Shown: positions 36,888 to 47,598, counted from the stretch's first letter. The stretch: DNA of 64,000 bases from Nitrosomonas sp. (GCA_019635215.1 JAHBZZ010000011.1:50985-114984), one strand, 5' to 3'. Program-made: numbers and translations. The notes: a model not told the origin generated them from the letters alone.

Positions 36888-38081
36888 ATGATAAAAAAGA
36901 TCGCTATCAGTGAAGTGCGTTTGGGTATGTATATCCATAAAATAAGCGAGAACTGGATGCAACACCCATTTTGGAAAAGCACTTTCTTGTTGTCTGAACA
37001 AGCGGATCTGGAGAAACTGAAACACTGCAATTTGGAAGAGTTGTGGATTGATACATCCAAAGGACTGGATGTGCTGTGTTTGGATTCCAAAGCGGCGAAT
37101 AACGTACCGATAGCGCCAGAGCCCGTTCTGTCTTTACCGGCTGAAAAGAGAATTCAGAAGACAGCACTGGTCGATGAATTGGTTACAGCCAGAAAGGTAC
37201 ATGCTAAAACCAGATCTGCAGTCGTTTCGATGTTCAGTGAAGCGCGTATGGGCAAATCGATTCAGGTGGAGGAGGCGGTCATCCTGGTCGATGAAATCAA
37301 TATGTCTATGGAGCGGAATGCAAACGCATTGCTGAGTCTGATACGGCTAAAAACGGCGGATGAATATACTTATCTGCATTCCGTGGCGGTATGCGTGCTG
37401 ATGGTAGCGCTCGGCAAACAGTTGGGACTGTATGGAGAGGAACTAAAGCAGATCGGTGTGGCAGGATTGTTGCATGATATCGGTAAAATGGCTGTACCCA
37501 ATGAAATACTGAATAAGCCGGACAAACTGACGGATAAAGAATTTGAAATCATCAAAACCCACCCTCGCAGAGGCTGGGAAATTCTGAAAAAGGTATATCA
37601 GGCCGATGAACCGGCGCTCGATGTATGCTTGCACCATCATGAGCGCGTGGATGGAAAAGGTTATCCGGAGAAACTCTCAGCCGATACTTTGACATTGCAT
37701 GCACGTATGGGCGCTGTTTGCGATGTGTATGATGCCATAACTTCAGATCGGTGTTACAAGAAAGGTTGGGAGCCGGCTGAGGCCATCAGAAGAATGACTT
37801 CATGGAAAGATGGTCATTTTGATGAAACCGTTTTTCGCGCTTTCGTTAAAACGATTGGCATTTATCCCATTGGAACACTGCTAAAACTGAGGTCCGGGCG
37901 CTTGGGGCTGGTTATCGAGCAATCTGAAAAGAGTCTTTTGACGCCGCTGGTCAAAGTGTTTTTTTCAACGCGTACGAATGGTCACATTCCTGTTGAAATA
38001 ATCGACATGTCAAAATCGGAGGACAGTATTGTGAGCGCAGAAAGTCCTGAGCAATGGGGACTTGATCTTGGAAGAATCTAG
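36888..38081 (+). CDS. HD-GYP domain cyclic-di-GMP phosphodiesterase-like protein (DUF3391)
   Basis: 397 residues from ATG 36888 with GGAG just upstream; a TTG at 36852 is possible but adds residues outside the family. The N-terminal DUF3391 domain (VRLGMYIHKISENWMQHPFW) precedes the HD-GYP domain, with LHDIGKMAVP (metal His/Asp) and HHHERVDGKGYP. Full HD, HHE and GYP motifs predict activity against cyclic-di-GMP. It is read divergently from acsA. Confidence 0.9.
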   Translation: MIKKIAISEVRLGMYIHKISENWMQHPFWKSTFLLSEQADLEKLKHCNLEELWIDTSKGLDVLCLDSKAANNVPIAPEPVLSLPAEKRIQKTALVDELVTARKVHAKTRSAVVSMFSEARMGKSIQVEEAVILVDEINMSMERNANALLSLIRLKTADEYTYLHSVAVCVLMVALGKQLGLYGEELKQIGVAGLLHDIGKMAVPNEILNKPDKLTDKEFEIIKTHPRRGWEILKKVYQADEPALDVCLHHHERVDGKGYPEKLSADTLTLHARMGAVCDVYDAITSDRCYKKGWEPAEAIRRMTSWKDGHFDETVFRAFVKTIGIYPIGTLLKLRSGRLGLVIEQSEKSLLTPLVKVFFSTRTNGHIPVEIIDMSKSEDSIVSAESPEQWGLDLGRI

Positions 38082-38103
38082 CGCACATTTCAGTTTCAGT
38101 GAT

Positions 38104-39564
38104 TTATAACTGAGCGAGCAGTTCAATCGCCCAGTTGACGCCGAAACCGGTAACTTCACTGCCGACAGCGCCAAGTCCTTCCTTGTGGTTACTGGCTGAA
38201 AGATCCATATGTATCCAGGGCGTGTCTTTAACGAATTTATTTAGAAAACAGGCGGCAAGAATATGATCAAATTCGCCGCCAATAGTGCATTGTTTGATAT
38301 CGGCGATATCACTTTCCAGGCTTTCACCATAATCTGAATCCATGGGAAAGACGCAAACCCGTTCGCCACTTTTTTTACCTGCAGCGATTGCTTTCTGGGC
38401 AAGGTTTTCCTGGTTGCTGAAAATGCCGCAATATCTTGAACCCAGCGCTGTATGCATGCTGCCGGTCAATGTTGCAAAGTCGATAATAATATCGGGTTTT
38501 TGTTTTTCCGCGAGCGTCAATGTGTCCGCCAGAACCATGCGGCCTTCCGCATCGGTATGCACGATTTCTATCGTCAGACCATTCAATGCAGTTATTACGT
38601 CATTTTGCTTGTAAGCATGCGGGCTGATATGGTTCTGTGCGATAGCCAGCCAGCAATCAATCTCAAGCGGCAGACCGGCACGTGTTGCTGCCAGTAAAAT
38701 ACCTAATGCCACAGCCGATCCGTTCATGTCTTCATGCATGCCCTGCATGTAACGCGCCGGTTTCAAATTATGTCCGCCGGTATCAAAACAAATCCCTTTT
38801 CCGACGAGAGCGATATGTCTTGCCGCTTTGTTTTTTCCCGAATAGTGCAGGTGTACGATTGCAGCATCATCGGTGTCGCTGCCCTGGGCAACCGCCACAA
38901 AAGCTCCTGCGCCCATTTTTCTGAGTTGATTCAGTGCATATTCCTGATAAACCCATCCTTCGTTGCCGGACAATTTCTGGATCTGCTCACGATAAGTTGC
39001 CGGGGTCAATTCATTGGGCGGTAACACAGTCAGGCCGCGCGCCAGCAAATTACCTTCGGCAACAGCACGCTGCAATGTAAAGTTTTCGTCATCTCTATAG
39101 CCGTAGAGGTGTATATGTGTCAGTGAAGTTCTTTCCGGTTTTTGCTTGCGAACTGGCAATGCTGCGCCGTTAATCCAGGCGATGTACACCGCAATTTCAG
39201 AAAAATAGCGTTTCTGGCTGTTATTGCCAAAAATAGCCAGATGTATTTCGGTGGGATTTTCCGAGAGCAGATGCTGTATCGCTTTGCGCATGACAGTATG
39301 TTGATCAAACACAGGTTTATGGGTATCGACCATCACCCATGTGCATAATGCGCCATTATCCAGATTGGCGCTGACAGGTGTTTCACTGATTTTATCCAGC
39401 GTCATGCTGAGTCTGTTCAGTGTTTTTTTTAACGTATCTTCTCCAGGGATGCGATTCTTCTGTGGCAATTTCTCCTGCTTTGGAAGTACAACGAGTATAT
39501 GATTTGCGTTAGCGTTAACTGTCGAGTCAAATAAAGAAGAATTCTGGGTAAGTGTAGCCAGCAT
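38104..39564 (-). CDS. M17 family leucyl aminopeptidase
   Basis: 486 residues. Metal and active-site motifs are GKGICFDTGGHNLKPARYM, EDMNGSAVALG and HTDAEGRMVLADTL; the last is the PepA signature with His in place of the usual Asn. The N-terminal 170 residues are divergent. It removes N-terminal amino acids from peptides in the cytosol with two metal ions. It overlaps nothing and is convergent with the HD-GYP gene. Confidence 0.88.
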   Translation of the reverse strand: MLATLTQNSSLFDSTVNANANHILVVLPKQEKLPQKNRIPGEDTLKKTLNRLSMTLDKISETPVSANLDNGALCTWVMVDTHKPVFDQHTVMRKAIQHLLSENPTEIHLAIFGNNSQKRYFSEIAVYIAWINGAALPVRKQKPERTSLTHIHLYGYRDDENFTLQRAVAEGNLLARGLTVLPPNELTPATYREQIQKLSGNEGWVYQEYALNQLRKMGAGAFVAVAQGSDTDDAAIVHLHYSGKNKAARHIALVGKGICFDTGGHNLKPARYMQGMHEDMNGSAVALGILLAATRAGLPLEIDCWLAIAQNHISPHAYKQNDVITALNGLTIEIVHTDAEGRMVLADTLTLAEKQKPDIIIDFATLTGSMHTALGSRYCGIFSNQENLAQKAIAAGKKSGERVCVFPMDSDYGESLESDIADIKQCTIGGEFDHILAACFLNKFVKDTPWIHMDLSASNHKEGLGAVGSEVTGFGVNWAIELLAQL

Positions 39565-39842
39565 TGATTGCTTTCCTGTTGAATATGAGATTTTGAAAGG
39601 CGCGTATAGTCACATTAAAGTGTCGGGTGCTGTTTCTATCAGTGATGGTCGCATGGGTGCTATAGCGCTATTCTTATTAGGAAATTCTAAAGACAGATGG
39701 AGACGGCCTATCAAGCCATAGTCGCCACTGATTCGTGTAGTAAAAACTGATATTATATTACGGTTAGCTTGGTTATGTAGCTAATTTGTCTGTTTTATCA
39801 TTGATCGTCCGGTAGCCGTTCTCGTTTTTTTAATAATAGCGC

Positions 39843-40637
39843 ATGCAACAATATCTTCAATTAATGCAACATGTTTTGATGCATGGCTGCAAAAAATCAG
39901 ATCGTACAGGAACCGGTACATTGTCTGTTTTTGGCTACCAAATGCGTTTTAATCTGGCAGACGGTTTTCCGCTCGTCACGACGAAGAAATGTCATCTTAA
40001 ATCAATTATCCACGAGCTGCTGTGGTTTCTTCGCGGTGAAACCAATATTCATTATCTGAGGGAGAATGGCGTGTCGATCTGGGATGAATGGGCTGACGAA
40101 CACGGTAACCTCGGACCTGTTTATGGGCATCAATGGCGTGCATGGCTTGCGCCGAACGGGCAATCCATCGATCAGATCAAGCAGGTGATTGAACAGATAA
40201 GCAGCACTCCGGACTCCAGACGCATGATTGTATCGGCCTGGAATGTCGGTGATCTGGATAAAATGAAACTGCAACCTTGCCATGTTTTATTCCAGTTCTA
40301 TGTAACGGAAGGCAGGTTGTCCTGCCAACTATACCAAAGGAGTGCCGATATTTTTTTAGGCGTACCGTTTAACATCGCCTCTTACGCTTTGCTGACCATG
40401 ATGATCGCGCAGGTCTGTGATTTGAAAGCGGGTGAGTTTATTCATACCTTCGGAGATGCGCATCTCTATCTGAATCATTTGGAGCAGGCAAAAGAACAGC
40501 TAAACCGGAAACCGAGGCAGTTACCCGCAATGCATCTTAACCCGACAGTTTCGGATATTTTTGCATTCAGATACGAAGACTTTACCTTGAGAGACTATCA
40601 GCCCTATCCTGCGATTAAGGCGCCGGTGGCCGTATGA
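39843..40637 (+). CDS. thyA: Thymidylate synthase
   Basis: 264 residues, the same length as the E. coli enzyme. Catalytic Cys146 is in [33 protein letters not shown] and [19 protein letters not shown]-type folate and dUMP sites are present. It makes dTMP from dUMP with methylene-tetrahydrofolate. It is coupled to folA by an ATGA overlap, which fits because the reaction yields dihydrofolate. Confidence 0.96.
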   Translation: MQQYLQLMQHVLMHGCKKSDRTGTGTLSVFGYQMRFNLADGFPLVTTKKCHLKSIIHELLWFLRGETNIHYLRENGVSIWDEWADEHGNLGPVYGHQWRAWLAPNGQSIDQIKQVIEQISSTPDSRRMIVSAWNVGDLDKMKLQPCHVLFQFYVTEGRLSCQLYQRSADIFLGVPFNIASYALLTMMIAQVCDLKAGEFIHTFGDAHLYLNHLEQAKEQLNRKPRQLPAMHLNPTVSDIFAFRYEDFTLRDYQPYPAIKAPVAV

Positions 40638-41152
40638 AGCCGGTTCGCTTGTCAATTCTGGCTGCCGTAGCCCGGAACGGCGTAATAGGAAAGTGCAATA
40701 CACTGCCATGGCATTTGACTGAAGATTTGAAACATTTCAGGTCATTGACCATGGGGCATACCATCATCATGGGGCGCAAGACTTACGCATCCATAGGGCG
40801 GGTATTGCCGGGGCGCGTCAATGTAATCGTGACCAGTCAGCCGGATTTCCGTGTGCCGGATGCCATTGTCGTCCATACGCTGGAGGCTGCATTGCAGCAA
40901 CGTGAATCCGGTGTTTTGTCCACGCAGAAAGACGAACTATTCATTATAGGGGGGGGGCGGCTTTATGAACAAACGCTCGGACTGGCGCAACGTCTGTATC
41001 TCACCGAAATACAACAGGATTTTGACGGCGATGCTTTTTTTCCTGAATTTGACCGGTGCGAATGGTCTGAGATATCACGTGAACGGCATATATCGGATGG
41101 AAAAACCGGCATACCGCTGGAATATCATTTTGTGATTCTTGATCGAAAATAA
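40634..41152 (+). CDS. folA: Dihydrofolate reductase
   Basis: 172 residues. [23 protein letters not shown] contains the active-site loop, [12 protein letters not shown] is the NADPH-binding strand, and [13 protein letters not shown] is the glycine-rich loop. It regenerates tetrahydrofolate after ThyA. The start overlaps the thyA stop. The acidic substrate residue is in [10 protein letters not shown]. Confidence 0.95.
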   Translation: MKPVRLSILAAVARNGVIGKCNTLPWHLTEDLKHFRSLTMGHTIIMGRKTYASIGRVLPGRVNVIVTSQPDFRVPDAIVVHTLEAALQQRESGVLSTQKDELFIIGGGRLYEQTLGLAQRLYLTEIQQDFDGDAFFPEFDRCEWSEISRERHISDGKTGIPLEYHFVILDRK

Positions 41153-41190
41153 GGTGCGAATCGCCGTTGGGCCTGTGAATAATTAAATCC

Positions 41191-41224
41191 GGCGGGACGA
41201 ACGCGGTACCTGGTTCGTTCCGCC
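41191..41224. terminator. Terminator-like hairpin between convergent genes
   Basis: GGCGGGACGAAC (41191-41202) pairs with GTTCGTTCCGCC (41213-41224) with one G-U, giving a 12-bp stem and a 10-base loop. It lies between folA (+) and the decarboxylase gene (-), where a two-way terminator would be expected. There is no strong T-run on either side, so efficiency is doubtful. Confidence 0.5.
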
Positions 41225-41241
41225 TGGAATCAATCAGAAGA

Positions 41242-42423
41242 TTAAATCACATCAACATCGGGCAGCGGAAATCCATTGAAATTGCTGGCATATGCTGTTG
41301 TATATGCGCCTGTATTGGGAATATAAATCAGATCGCCTTCCTGGATGTCAGCCGGAAGCATGATGTCGTGCATCAGGATATCCACTGAGTCGCAAGTCGG
41401 GCCTGCGACAGACCAGGGTACGCACTGGCCTGTGCGGTCAGTCAGTATTTCGTAGGCCAATCCTTCCGTGACTTCGATGATACCGCCAAACATACCTGCA
41501 TCCCAGTACATCCAGCGTTTACCGTTACGTGTTGCGGTGCCGACAACCTGACAGACAAAATAAGCGGAGTCGGAAACCAGATAGCGTCCGGGTTCCGCGA
41601 TAATCTGAATATCCCCGGGCAGTTTGGCGATTGCCGCATTAATGACTTCCGCAATGACCTCAATGGCAGGGATCGGTTTCAGATGACGTACCGGATAACC
41701 GCCGCCTATATTGAGCAAACGTGGATTCAGTCCCTTTTCCCGCATATCGGCAAAAACCTTGACAGCACGTTCAATGCCTACCCGCCAGTTCTGCGGATTG
41801 CGACACTGGGAGCCCACATGAAAGGTGACGCCGGCCAGATCTGCGTTAAGCCTGGCAGCTTCATCGATAATATGATGAATATCGGCCAAGTGGGTACCGA
41901 ATTTTCCCGCCAGCGGCCAGTCGCTGCCGATATTCGGTGTATCGATGCGCAGGTACATTTTTGCATCTGGTTTTACGCTGACGATTTTACGTAGCTCCTC
42001 AATACTATCCAGAACATACCATTCGACGCCCTTGGAAGCCGCATATTCGAGGTAAGCGCGTGATTTCATCGGGTTGCTGTAGAAAATTTCCGCAGCAGGC
42101 ACGCCTAATTCAAGTAACAGATCAAGCTCTGCAATCGAAGCGATTTCAAAACCAGCGCCTTCTTCAATCAGCGTTTTAAGAACATGGCGATCCGGATTGG
42201 CTTTGACGGCATAATGCGGTCGCACGCGCGGCATGGCATTCATGAAACGCCGGGTCTTTTGACGGATAATATTACTGTCGACAAGCAAAAACGGCTTGTC
42301 ATATCCATGTAATAATTTTTCTTTAATATGATTGAAATCAAGACTGATTTCAGGGTGGGTGTCAAACAGAACTTCTGATTCGGATGGCTTCTGAAAAGCG
42401 GTGGAAGAGATGGGTATGAGCAT
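41242..42423 (-). CDS. Ornithine/lysine decarboxylase-like enzyme (fold type III)
   Basis: 393 residues in the alanine-racemase-fold decarboxylase family. PLP is bound by Lys74 in RPHYAVKANPD; the phosphate loop GGGYPV, EPGRYLV and the cross-subunit Cys motif GPTCDSVD are present. It makes putrescine or cadaverine; residues seen do not settle which. It is unrelated in fold to the partial decarboxylase at the window start. A purine-rich GAGGATA precedes the ATG. Confidence 0.9.
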   Translation of the reverse strand: MLIPISSTAFQKPSESEVLFDTHPEISLDFNHIKEKLLHGYDKPFLLVDSNIIRQKTRRFMNAMPRVRPHYAVKANPDRHVLKTLIEEGAGFEIASIAELDLLLELGVPAAEIFYSNPMKSRAYLEYAASKGVEWYVLDSIEELRKIVSVKPDAKMYLRIDTPNIGSDWPLAGKFGTHLADIHHIIDEAARLNADLAGVTFHVGSQCRNPQNWRVGIERAVKVFADMREKGLNPRLLNIGGGYPVRHLKPIPAIEVIAEVINAAIAKLPGDIQIIAEPGRYLVSDSAYFVCQVVGTATRNGKRWMYWDAGMFGGIIEVTEGLAYEILTDRTGQCVPWSVAGPTCDSVDILMHDIMLPADIQEGDLIYIPNTGAYTTAYASNFNGFPLPDVDVI

Positions 42424-42968
42424 GATGTGAATATCCTCTTAAAGAAAGCTATGTGACAGGGATGTGAACGTTGGTTAATTCAATGGATAAATAGGTATTA
42501 CTGATCGAAGTCATGGTGTTTTCCTCATGGTTACCAAAAATTAAATTGCCCGCATTATAGTCTGCATATTTTTGAAATCAAGTTTTTTTTGCACCCCATA
42601 AAAAAATTTGCTCAGGTAATGTGAAAATGCAGAAAACACAATCGCTGCATACAAAAAATACGTATATTTTTACTGCGTAATACCGCTTTCTATCCACAGC
42701 GATGATTCCAAATACATGTATGCGTTTTCTTCGCATAACCTCAACAATTGCAACTAAGATTCCTCGAAGAATAAAAAGTTTATCCAGGCAAAATTTTTTA
42801 TAGCCGGTAACAAAACCGGCAGCAAAGCGATGATTACTACACGCGTGCACAAATGTTAGATGCTGTTTAATGCTTATCTGGAAAAAATAACCAGTTGCTT
42901 AATCTTCCAAGATATACGGCTGAGTTGTGCTTTGAAGGTATGATTTTGTGCCCGGCCATTGTATTGCT
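42424..42968. other. Intergenic stretch, no gene recognised
   Basis: 545 bp between two minus-strand genes. It is A+T rich with several A-runs and T-runs and small inverted repeats (for example AAATACGTATATTT near 42656), but no conserved ORF, RNA gene or terminator that I can support. It should include the promoter of the decarboxylase gene. Confidence 0.5.
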
Positions 42969-45359
42969 TCACGGAACAAGTTCAAGCACATATTCTGTTT
43001 TACCCGGCATAAAGGGTGTCGGTTTACCCGATACCCAGTCGGCATGTCCGCTGCCGTAATAGGGTGATAACGGATGGCCGCTTTGGCCCCCGGGCATATC
43101 GAAATAGCCTTCTTCTTCCTTGCCGGGTGCAACGACCGAGCGCTGCGAAGCGCCGAAATTCGGTGTCTGAATGCGCGGCATATGCATATCGCCGGGTAGT
43201 GGGTCGGTAGGCATGTCCAGATATTGCGCGAGCCATTTGGGCAAATGCTGGCTCAGCGGATGGCTGATATGTGCTGCGTTGTCTTCTCCCCAGGTGCGTG
43301 CAGTGATATCGCCGGATTGTTTTTGCAGTGCAACGATGGCCTGGTCAACGCTATGCAAGAGAAAATCATCCCAGTTGCTGTAGCTTGTGGGCAGCAGGTG
43401 CGCGGGGCGTTCTTCCAATATCCGCCAAACGGCGTGTTCGGCCTGGTTTAGCCGTGGCAATTGAAACGCTGGATGATGTTGCCTAACGTCAACGGTCAAT
43501 GCGGTGAGGATGGATCGAATGACTTCATGACGGAAGCTGCGCACAATCCGGTAAGCCACTGAGTCCACTGCTGCGCGGCCATCCCAGTTTTGCAGAATCT
43601 GTTCCAACTGTTCAGGCGCTCCGGTTTTCTCGGAACGTTTGAGTATATCGATCAGCAAGGCATACCAGTGCGTAAAAAATACGGCGCGGTAATCGAGTTG
43701 AATCGAAAACAAATCATCAGCGGTGAATTGTTCCTGCATAAGCAGATTATCGCGTATCTGTCTCGAGCGTGCGCCGAGATCGTAACCGCCGTCACCGATG
43801 ATGCGCAAGGTATCCGGGTCAACGGTGCGCGTATTCGCGGTCCATAAACGCCCGTTATCCGGATTGCGGATCAGCGGATAATCGGCGGAGTTCAGCCAAC
43901 CCAGCCATCCAGTATCGGGAGTGCTCCAGTCCGCCGGCAAGCGCGGGTCAAAATTGTCTGAGCGCAATGGAATGCGTCCGGCGATCGTCCAGAGAATATT
44001 ACCCCGCTTATCACCGACGATAAAGTTCTGCGCAGGCATGCCGGTTTGCTGTGCAATCGCGGCTGCTTCATCAACCGTCCGCGCCTGTTCGAGCTCAACC
44101 AGATTCAGATTAACACCGCCAGGCTGAAAGGCTGTCCAGACAATAGCCAGCGGTACACCGTCATGATCGCGCGCGACGATCGGTCCCCATTCGGTTTCGT
44201 GCACGGTAATCATTTTGTCAGGTGCATTGCGCACGTGAATGGTTTCCCGGAATGTCAGAACAGACTGCCAACCGGGTGTGCCAAGGTAGCGTGATTGGTC
44301 ATCCGGATCAAGCGTAACGCGCACCCAATCGATAAAGTCGCCATAACTGTTGGTGAAGCTCCAGGCAATATGCCGGTTGGAGCCCATGACAATCGAGGGC
44401 ACACCCGGCAAAGTGATGCCGGTAATATCGAGTGGTTGTTGTGTGAGGTTTTTGCCTTCAGGAATGTTGATCAACCGTGTGCGGAACCACAGATTCGGCA
44501 CGCGCAGCGTCAAATGCATGTCATTGGCAACCAGCGCAGCGCCGTCCGTGAATGTAGTCAGGGCACCCGCAACCGCAAAATTGTTACTGCCCGGTATCGA
44601 TTCGTCTAACACCGGCATGTTGGCAAGCTGTGGTACATCTTTTGTTTTGAGATCAAAATCATCGGCAGACGGTACCGGTGGCCATTCGAGCGGCCCGCCA
44701 GTTAGTGGCGCGTCCCACGGTCCGCCACTGGCGGTTAAAAATCGGAATAAAGTATCCGGCAGTGCAGCGCGTAGAACCGACAATCCCAGCTCGCGCTTGC
44801 CGCTGGATTCATTGAGCGTGACAAACATCGAAAAAATCACCAGTACGGTATCTTCCTCAAGCCATTCGGCAGGCTGTGTACGGGTCAGCAGATAGGGGTA
44901 AGGGCGTACCGTTAGCGCATTGAGCCCTGCATTCACACCGGCGCGATAAGCCATAAGTAATTGCCGCTGATCTTCCGGCAGTCGCTCGAGAATCTGCCGG
45001 GCACGGGCGCGCATGCGGTATTTGCGGGATTCCATATCCAACGCCAATGCGCTTTCTCCGAAAATGGCTGCTAACTCGCCAGCCGCCTGACGGCGCATCA
45101 GATCCATTTCAAAAAAACGCTCCTGCGCATGCACAAAACCGAGTGCGTAAGTGATATCCACCCGGTTCCGGGCGGTGATTGTCACGCTGCCCAGCGTATC
45201 GCGCTCAACGATAACCGGTGCGCCGAGACTGGGTAATCGTGTCTTGCCGTCGTACTGCGGTAGGCTGCCGTATAACAGCAGTCCGGCTGACATCATGAGC
45301 AGCAGAATTAGACCGGGAAACAGGATGAGAGAATTGCGGATAAATGTAGTGCGTATCAT
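42969..45359 (-). CDS. Penicillin acylase family protein (Ntn hydrolase)
   Basis: 796 residues. An N-terminal hydrophobic segment at about 10-30 anchors or exports it. The alpha-chain region is about 45-240. The autoprocessing site is PGSNNFAVAG with nucleophile Ser258, which becomes the beta-chain N-terminus after cleavage; ALVANDMHL and the C-terminal GQSGHPLSPYYGSGHADWV are family hallmarks. Members hydrolyse amide bonds of beta-lactams or acyl-homoserine lactones; which applies here is not visible. It stands alone. Confidence 0.9.
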   Translation of the reverse strand: MIRTTFIRNSLILFPGLILLLMMSAGLLLYGSLPQYDGKTRLPSLGAPVIVERDTLGSVTITARNRVDITYALGFVHAQERFFEMDLMRRQAAGELAAIFGESALALDMESRKYRMRARARQILERLPEDQRQLLMAYRAGVNAGLNALTVRPYPYLLTRTQPAEWLEEDTVLVIFSMFVTLNESSGKRELGLSVLRAALPDTLFRFLTASGGPWDAPLTGGPLEWPPVPSADDFDLKTKDVPQLANMPVLDESIPGSNNFAVAGALTTFTDGAALVANDMHLTLRVPNLWFRTRLINIPEGKNLTQQPLDITGITLPGVPSIVMGSNRHIAWSFTNSYGDFIDWVRVTLDPDDQSRYLGTPGWQSVLTFRETIHVRNAPDKMITVHETEWGPIVARDHDGVPLAIVWTAFQPGGVNLNLVELEQARTVDEAAAIAQQTGMPAQNFIVGDKRGNILWTIAGRIPLRSDNFDPRLPADWSTPDTGWLGWLNSADYPLIRNPDNGRLWTANTRTVDPDTLRIIGDGGYDLGARSRQIRDNLLMQEQFTADDLFSIQLDYRAVFFTHWYALLIDILKRSEKTGAPEQLEQILQNWDGRAAVDSVAYRIVRSFRHEVIRSILTALTVDVRQHHPAFQLPRLNQAEHAVWRILEERPAHLLPTSYSNWDDFLLHSVDQAIVALQKQSGDITARTWGEDNAAHISHPLSQHLPKWLAQYLDMPTDPLPGDMHMPRIQTPNFGASQRSVVAPGKEEEGYFDMPGGQSGHPLSPYYGSGHADWVSGKPTPFMPGKTEYVLELVP

Positions 45360-45784
45360 GCCAGTTAAACGGGATAGTGCGACAAACCTGAGATTGGTAA
45401 CTGTAGCGCAAAGTTTCTGGAATGGCTACTGCAGTGTGGGGAGAAGTGGATTCGGATATTTAGATACCAGAGAATCAATGCTCAGGAGTTATTTCAGAAA
45501 ATAAACGCAGAAATCATTCATCGGAATTTAAATCAAAAAATTGTGTTGACGGCGATCAAAAGCGATAAGACACTGACTGAAATCGTTATTGTTGATTTGG
45601 CTAAATTGATGGGATTCTTTTGCATAGAGATTGATTGAAATTCAGTGCAATGGGATTACTACGGGGTATGACCCAGGACACAATTATCCGATTTCTTGAG
45701 GATACAGCCAATTGCCGCAGTTCGCATTTTTGGGAACGGCATGATGCCGGTCGAATGAATTAATTGTGCAGCATAATGTAAAAA
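45360..45784 (+). other. Intergenic stretch with an IS3-type orfA remnant
   Basis: No intact gene. At about 45524-45588 the plus strand reads EFKSK and, one frame over, IVLTAIKSDKTLTEI. This is the start of the helix-turn-helix protein (OrfA) of IS3-family elements, broken by one extra base in an A-run. The remaining transposase and inverted ends are absent. A 32-codon ORF at 45668-45763 is unsupported. Confidence 0.4.
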
Positions 45785-46082
45785 AAGCTGGCCGATAAGC
45801 CGGATTCTGTCGTGGACAGTCATTCATCTAGATGCACAGTTACCTGTACATTCAAGCAACCCACCCGCAGGCTCCGCGAGCCGCCTCACCGCCTGCCTAT
45901 TTGGTCTTGCTCCGGATGGAGGTTACCGCGTTTCACCGTAACTCAATACGCTCGTCTCTGTGGCCCTATTCCTCGCCTCGCGGCGTTCGGCTGTTAGCCG
46001 ACATCCTGCTCTATGGAGTCCGGACTTTCCTCTCCCCGTTGTTCCGGGAGGAACAACCGGCAGCGACTGTCTGGCCAGCTTC
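45785..46082 (-). ncRNA. rnpB: RNase P RNA (class A)
   Basis: The minus strand starts GAAGCTGGCCAGACAGTCGC, contains the hallmark GAGGAAAGTCCGGACTCC, and ends with ACAGAATCCGGCTTATCGGCC followed by AGCTTTTTTT. The first and last segments (GCTGGCC / GGCCAGC) pair as helix P1. About 298 nt is somewhat short but within the bacterial A-type range. It is the catalytic RNA that matures tRNA 5' ends. The final T-run with P1 may act as terminator. Confidence 0.95.
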
Positions 46083-46198
46083 AATGATATTTTATCATTC
46101 CAGGAAGGATGTAATCTGTGATTTCTGAATTGTGAATGAACAGACGACCAATTCCGGTTCTGCGTAGAAATGACATACGTAAGCTGATTACTGACCGG

Positions 46199-47527
46199 TC
46201 AACCTCGCAGCATGTCATTAATCTGCTGCAATATCTGTTCATCAAGCTCACCTGCTTCCGCGCTTAAACGCAGTCTGGACATCAGATAACCATGGTAAGC
46301 TTTGGCCAGATCGCGGCGGGCTGAATAGAATTGCTGCTGAGCGTTCAATACATCGACTTCGGTTCGGACACCGACCTCTTGTCCAAGCATAGTTGAGTCC
46401 AATTGTGTCTTGCTGGAAACAAGTGCTTGTGTCAACGCTTTTACCTGAGCAATGCCATTGGTGACATTAAGATAGTGCTGGCGCACCTGCAGCACTGTAT
46501 TGCGGCGAGCGTTTTCCAGATCATGTTGCGCTTTTTCCTGATTGGCGATTGCTTCACGTACCCGTGATTGTGTGCTTCCTCCCTGGAATATCGGAAGATT
46601 CAGTTGCACGCCGATGGATTTGGAAGTCAGATCAATCCCGCGCCCTGTAATCGCCCCGCCGACGCCGGTCTGATCACTGTACTGCGCAACCAGATCAACT
46701 GTCGGGTAATGCTGTACCCACGCTTTTCTGACTTCCTTGGCGGCCAGCTCATAAGCAGCTTGCTGAACTTTCAGCGCAAAATTTTGCGCTTCAGCCACTG
46801 TTACCCATTCATCCATGCCGCCATAGCGCAGACTGGGCAGATCCGAAGCAATGTCGTGAGTACGGGCAAGCTGCTCAGGAAAACGGTTGATAATGCCCTG
46901 CAATGCGCGCTTACTGATTTCCAGTGCATTACGTGCTGCAATTTCCTGCGATATCGTCAGATCAAAACGCGCCTGTGCTTCATTGGTATCAACAATAGTT
47001 GCAATGCCGACTTCAAAATTGCGTTTGGCTTGTTCCAGCTGCTTGAGGATGGCGCCTTTCTGCGCTTCCGCGACTTCGACATCGGTCTGTGCATCGAGTA
47101 CGTCAAAATAAGCCTGTGCGACACGCAGGATCAGATCTTGCGCAGCAATGACAAATTGTGACTCGGCTTGAGACACCTGCGTTTTGGCTTGCGCATAAAT
47201 AATGAAGTTTTCAAAACGTACAATGGGCTGGGTTGCAGAAAGAACAACACCGCGGTTTTGAATCGTTACAGCCGGCCCTAATGTGGTATCAACTTCCTGT
47301 ACCTGACGGGTAAATGACAGATTAATGTTCGGTAGGAATCCAGCCCTGCCCTGTGCTATTTTTTCCTGTGTGGCCTGATAGGCTGCGCGGGCAGACTGGT
47401 ATTGCGCATCTTTTTCCAGCGCTTCATGATAGATATCCATCAGATTCGAAGCACTTGATGCAGCACTGCAAGCAAAACCGGTCGAAAAAGCAAGCCATAA
47501 GCATGCGTTGCGCATGATTTTAATCAT
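46199..47527 (-). CDS. tolC: TolC family outer membrane efflux channel
   Basis: 442 residues with a signal peptide (about 1-22, ending CSAAS). Two repeats of the outer membrane efflux protein domain with long coiled coils are evident (LMDIYHEALEKDAQYQSARA start; LNLPIFQGGSTQSRVREA at the second repeat; TEVDVLNAQQQFYSARRDLAKAYHGYLMSRLRL near the end). It forms a trimeric exit duct for type I secretion and RND efflux. It lies 71 bp after the PCMT-like gene, an order common in Betaproteobacteria. Confidence 0.92.
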   Translation of the reverse strand: MIKIMRNACLWLAFSTGFACSAASSASNLMDIYHEALEKDAQYQSARAAYQATQEKIAQGRAGFLPNINLSFTRQVQEVDTTLGPAVTIQNRGVVLSATQPIVRFENFIIYAQAKTQVSQAESQFVIAAQDLILRVAQAYFDVLDAQTDVEVAEAQKGAILKQLEQAKRNFEVGIATIVDTNEAQARFDLTISQEIAARNALEISKRALQGIINRFPEQLARTHDIASDLPSLRYGGMDEWVTVAEAQNFALKVQQAAYELAAKEVRKAWVQHYPTVDLVAQYSDQTGVGGAITGRGIDLTSKSIGVQLNLPIFQGGSTQSRVREAIANQEKAQHDLENARRNTVLQVRQHYLNVTNGIAQVKALTQALVSSKTQLDSTMLGQEVGVRTEVDVLNAQQQFYSARRDLAKAYHGYLMSRLRLSAEAGELDEQILQQINDMLRG

Positions 47528-47598
47528 GATTGCTGATACGGTTCTTTTAATAAAAGTACTGACATTGTATAGCTGTCTAATTTTAAGAGGTTTTATGA

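Noticed and set aside
42578-42850. 90-codon minus-strand frame in the gap before the decarboxylase gene
   Set aside because: No family resemblance, odd composition and no convincing ribosome site.
45668-45763. 32-codon ORF starting MTQDTIIRFLED upstream of rnpB
   Set aside because: Too short, with no ribosome site or recognisable family.
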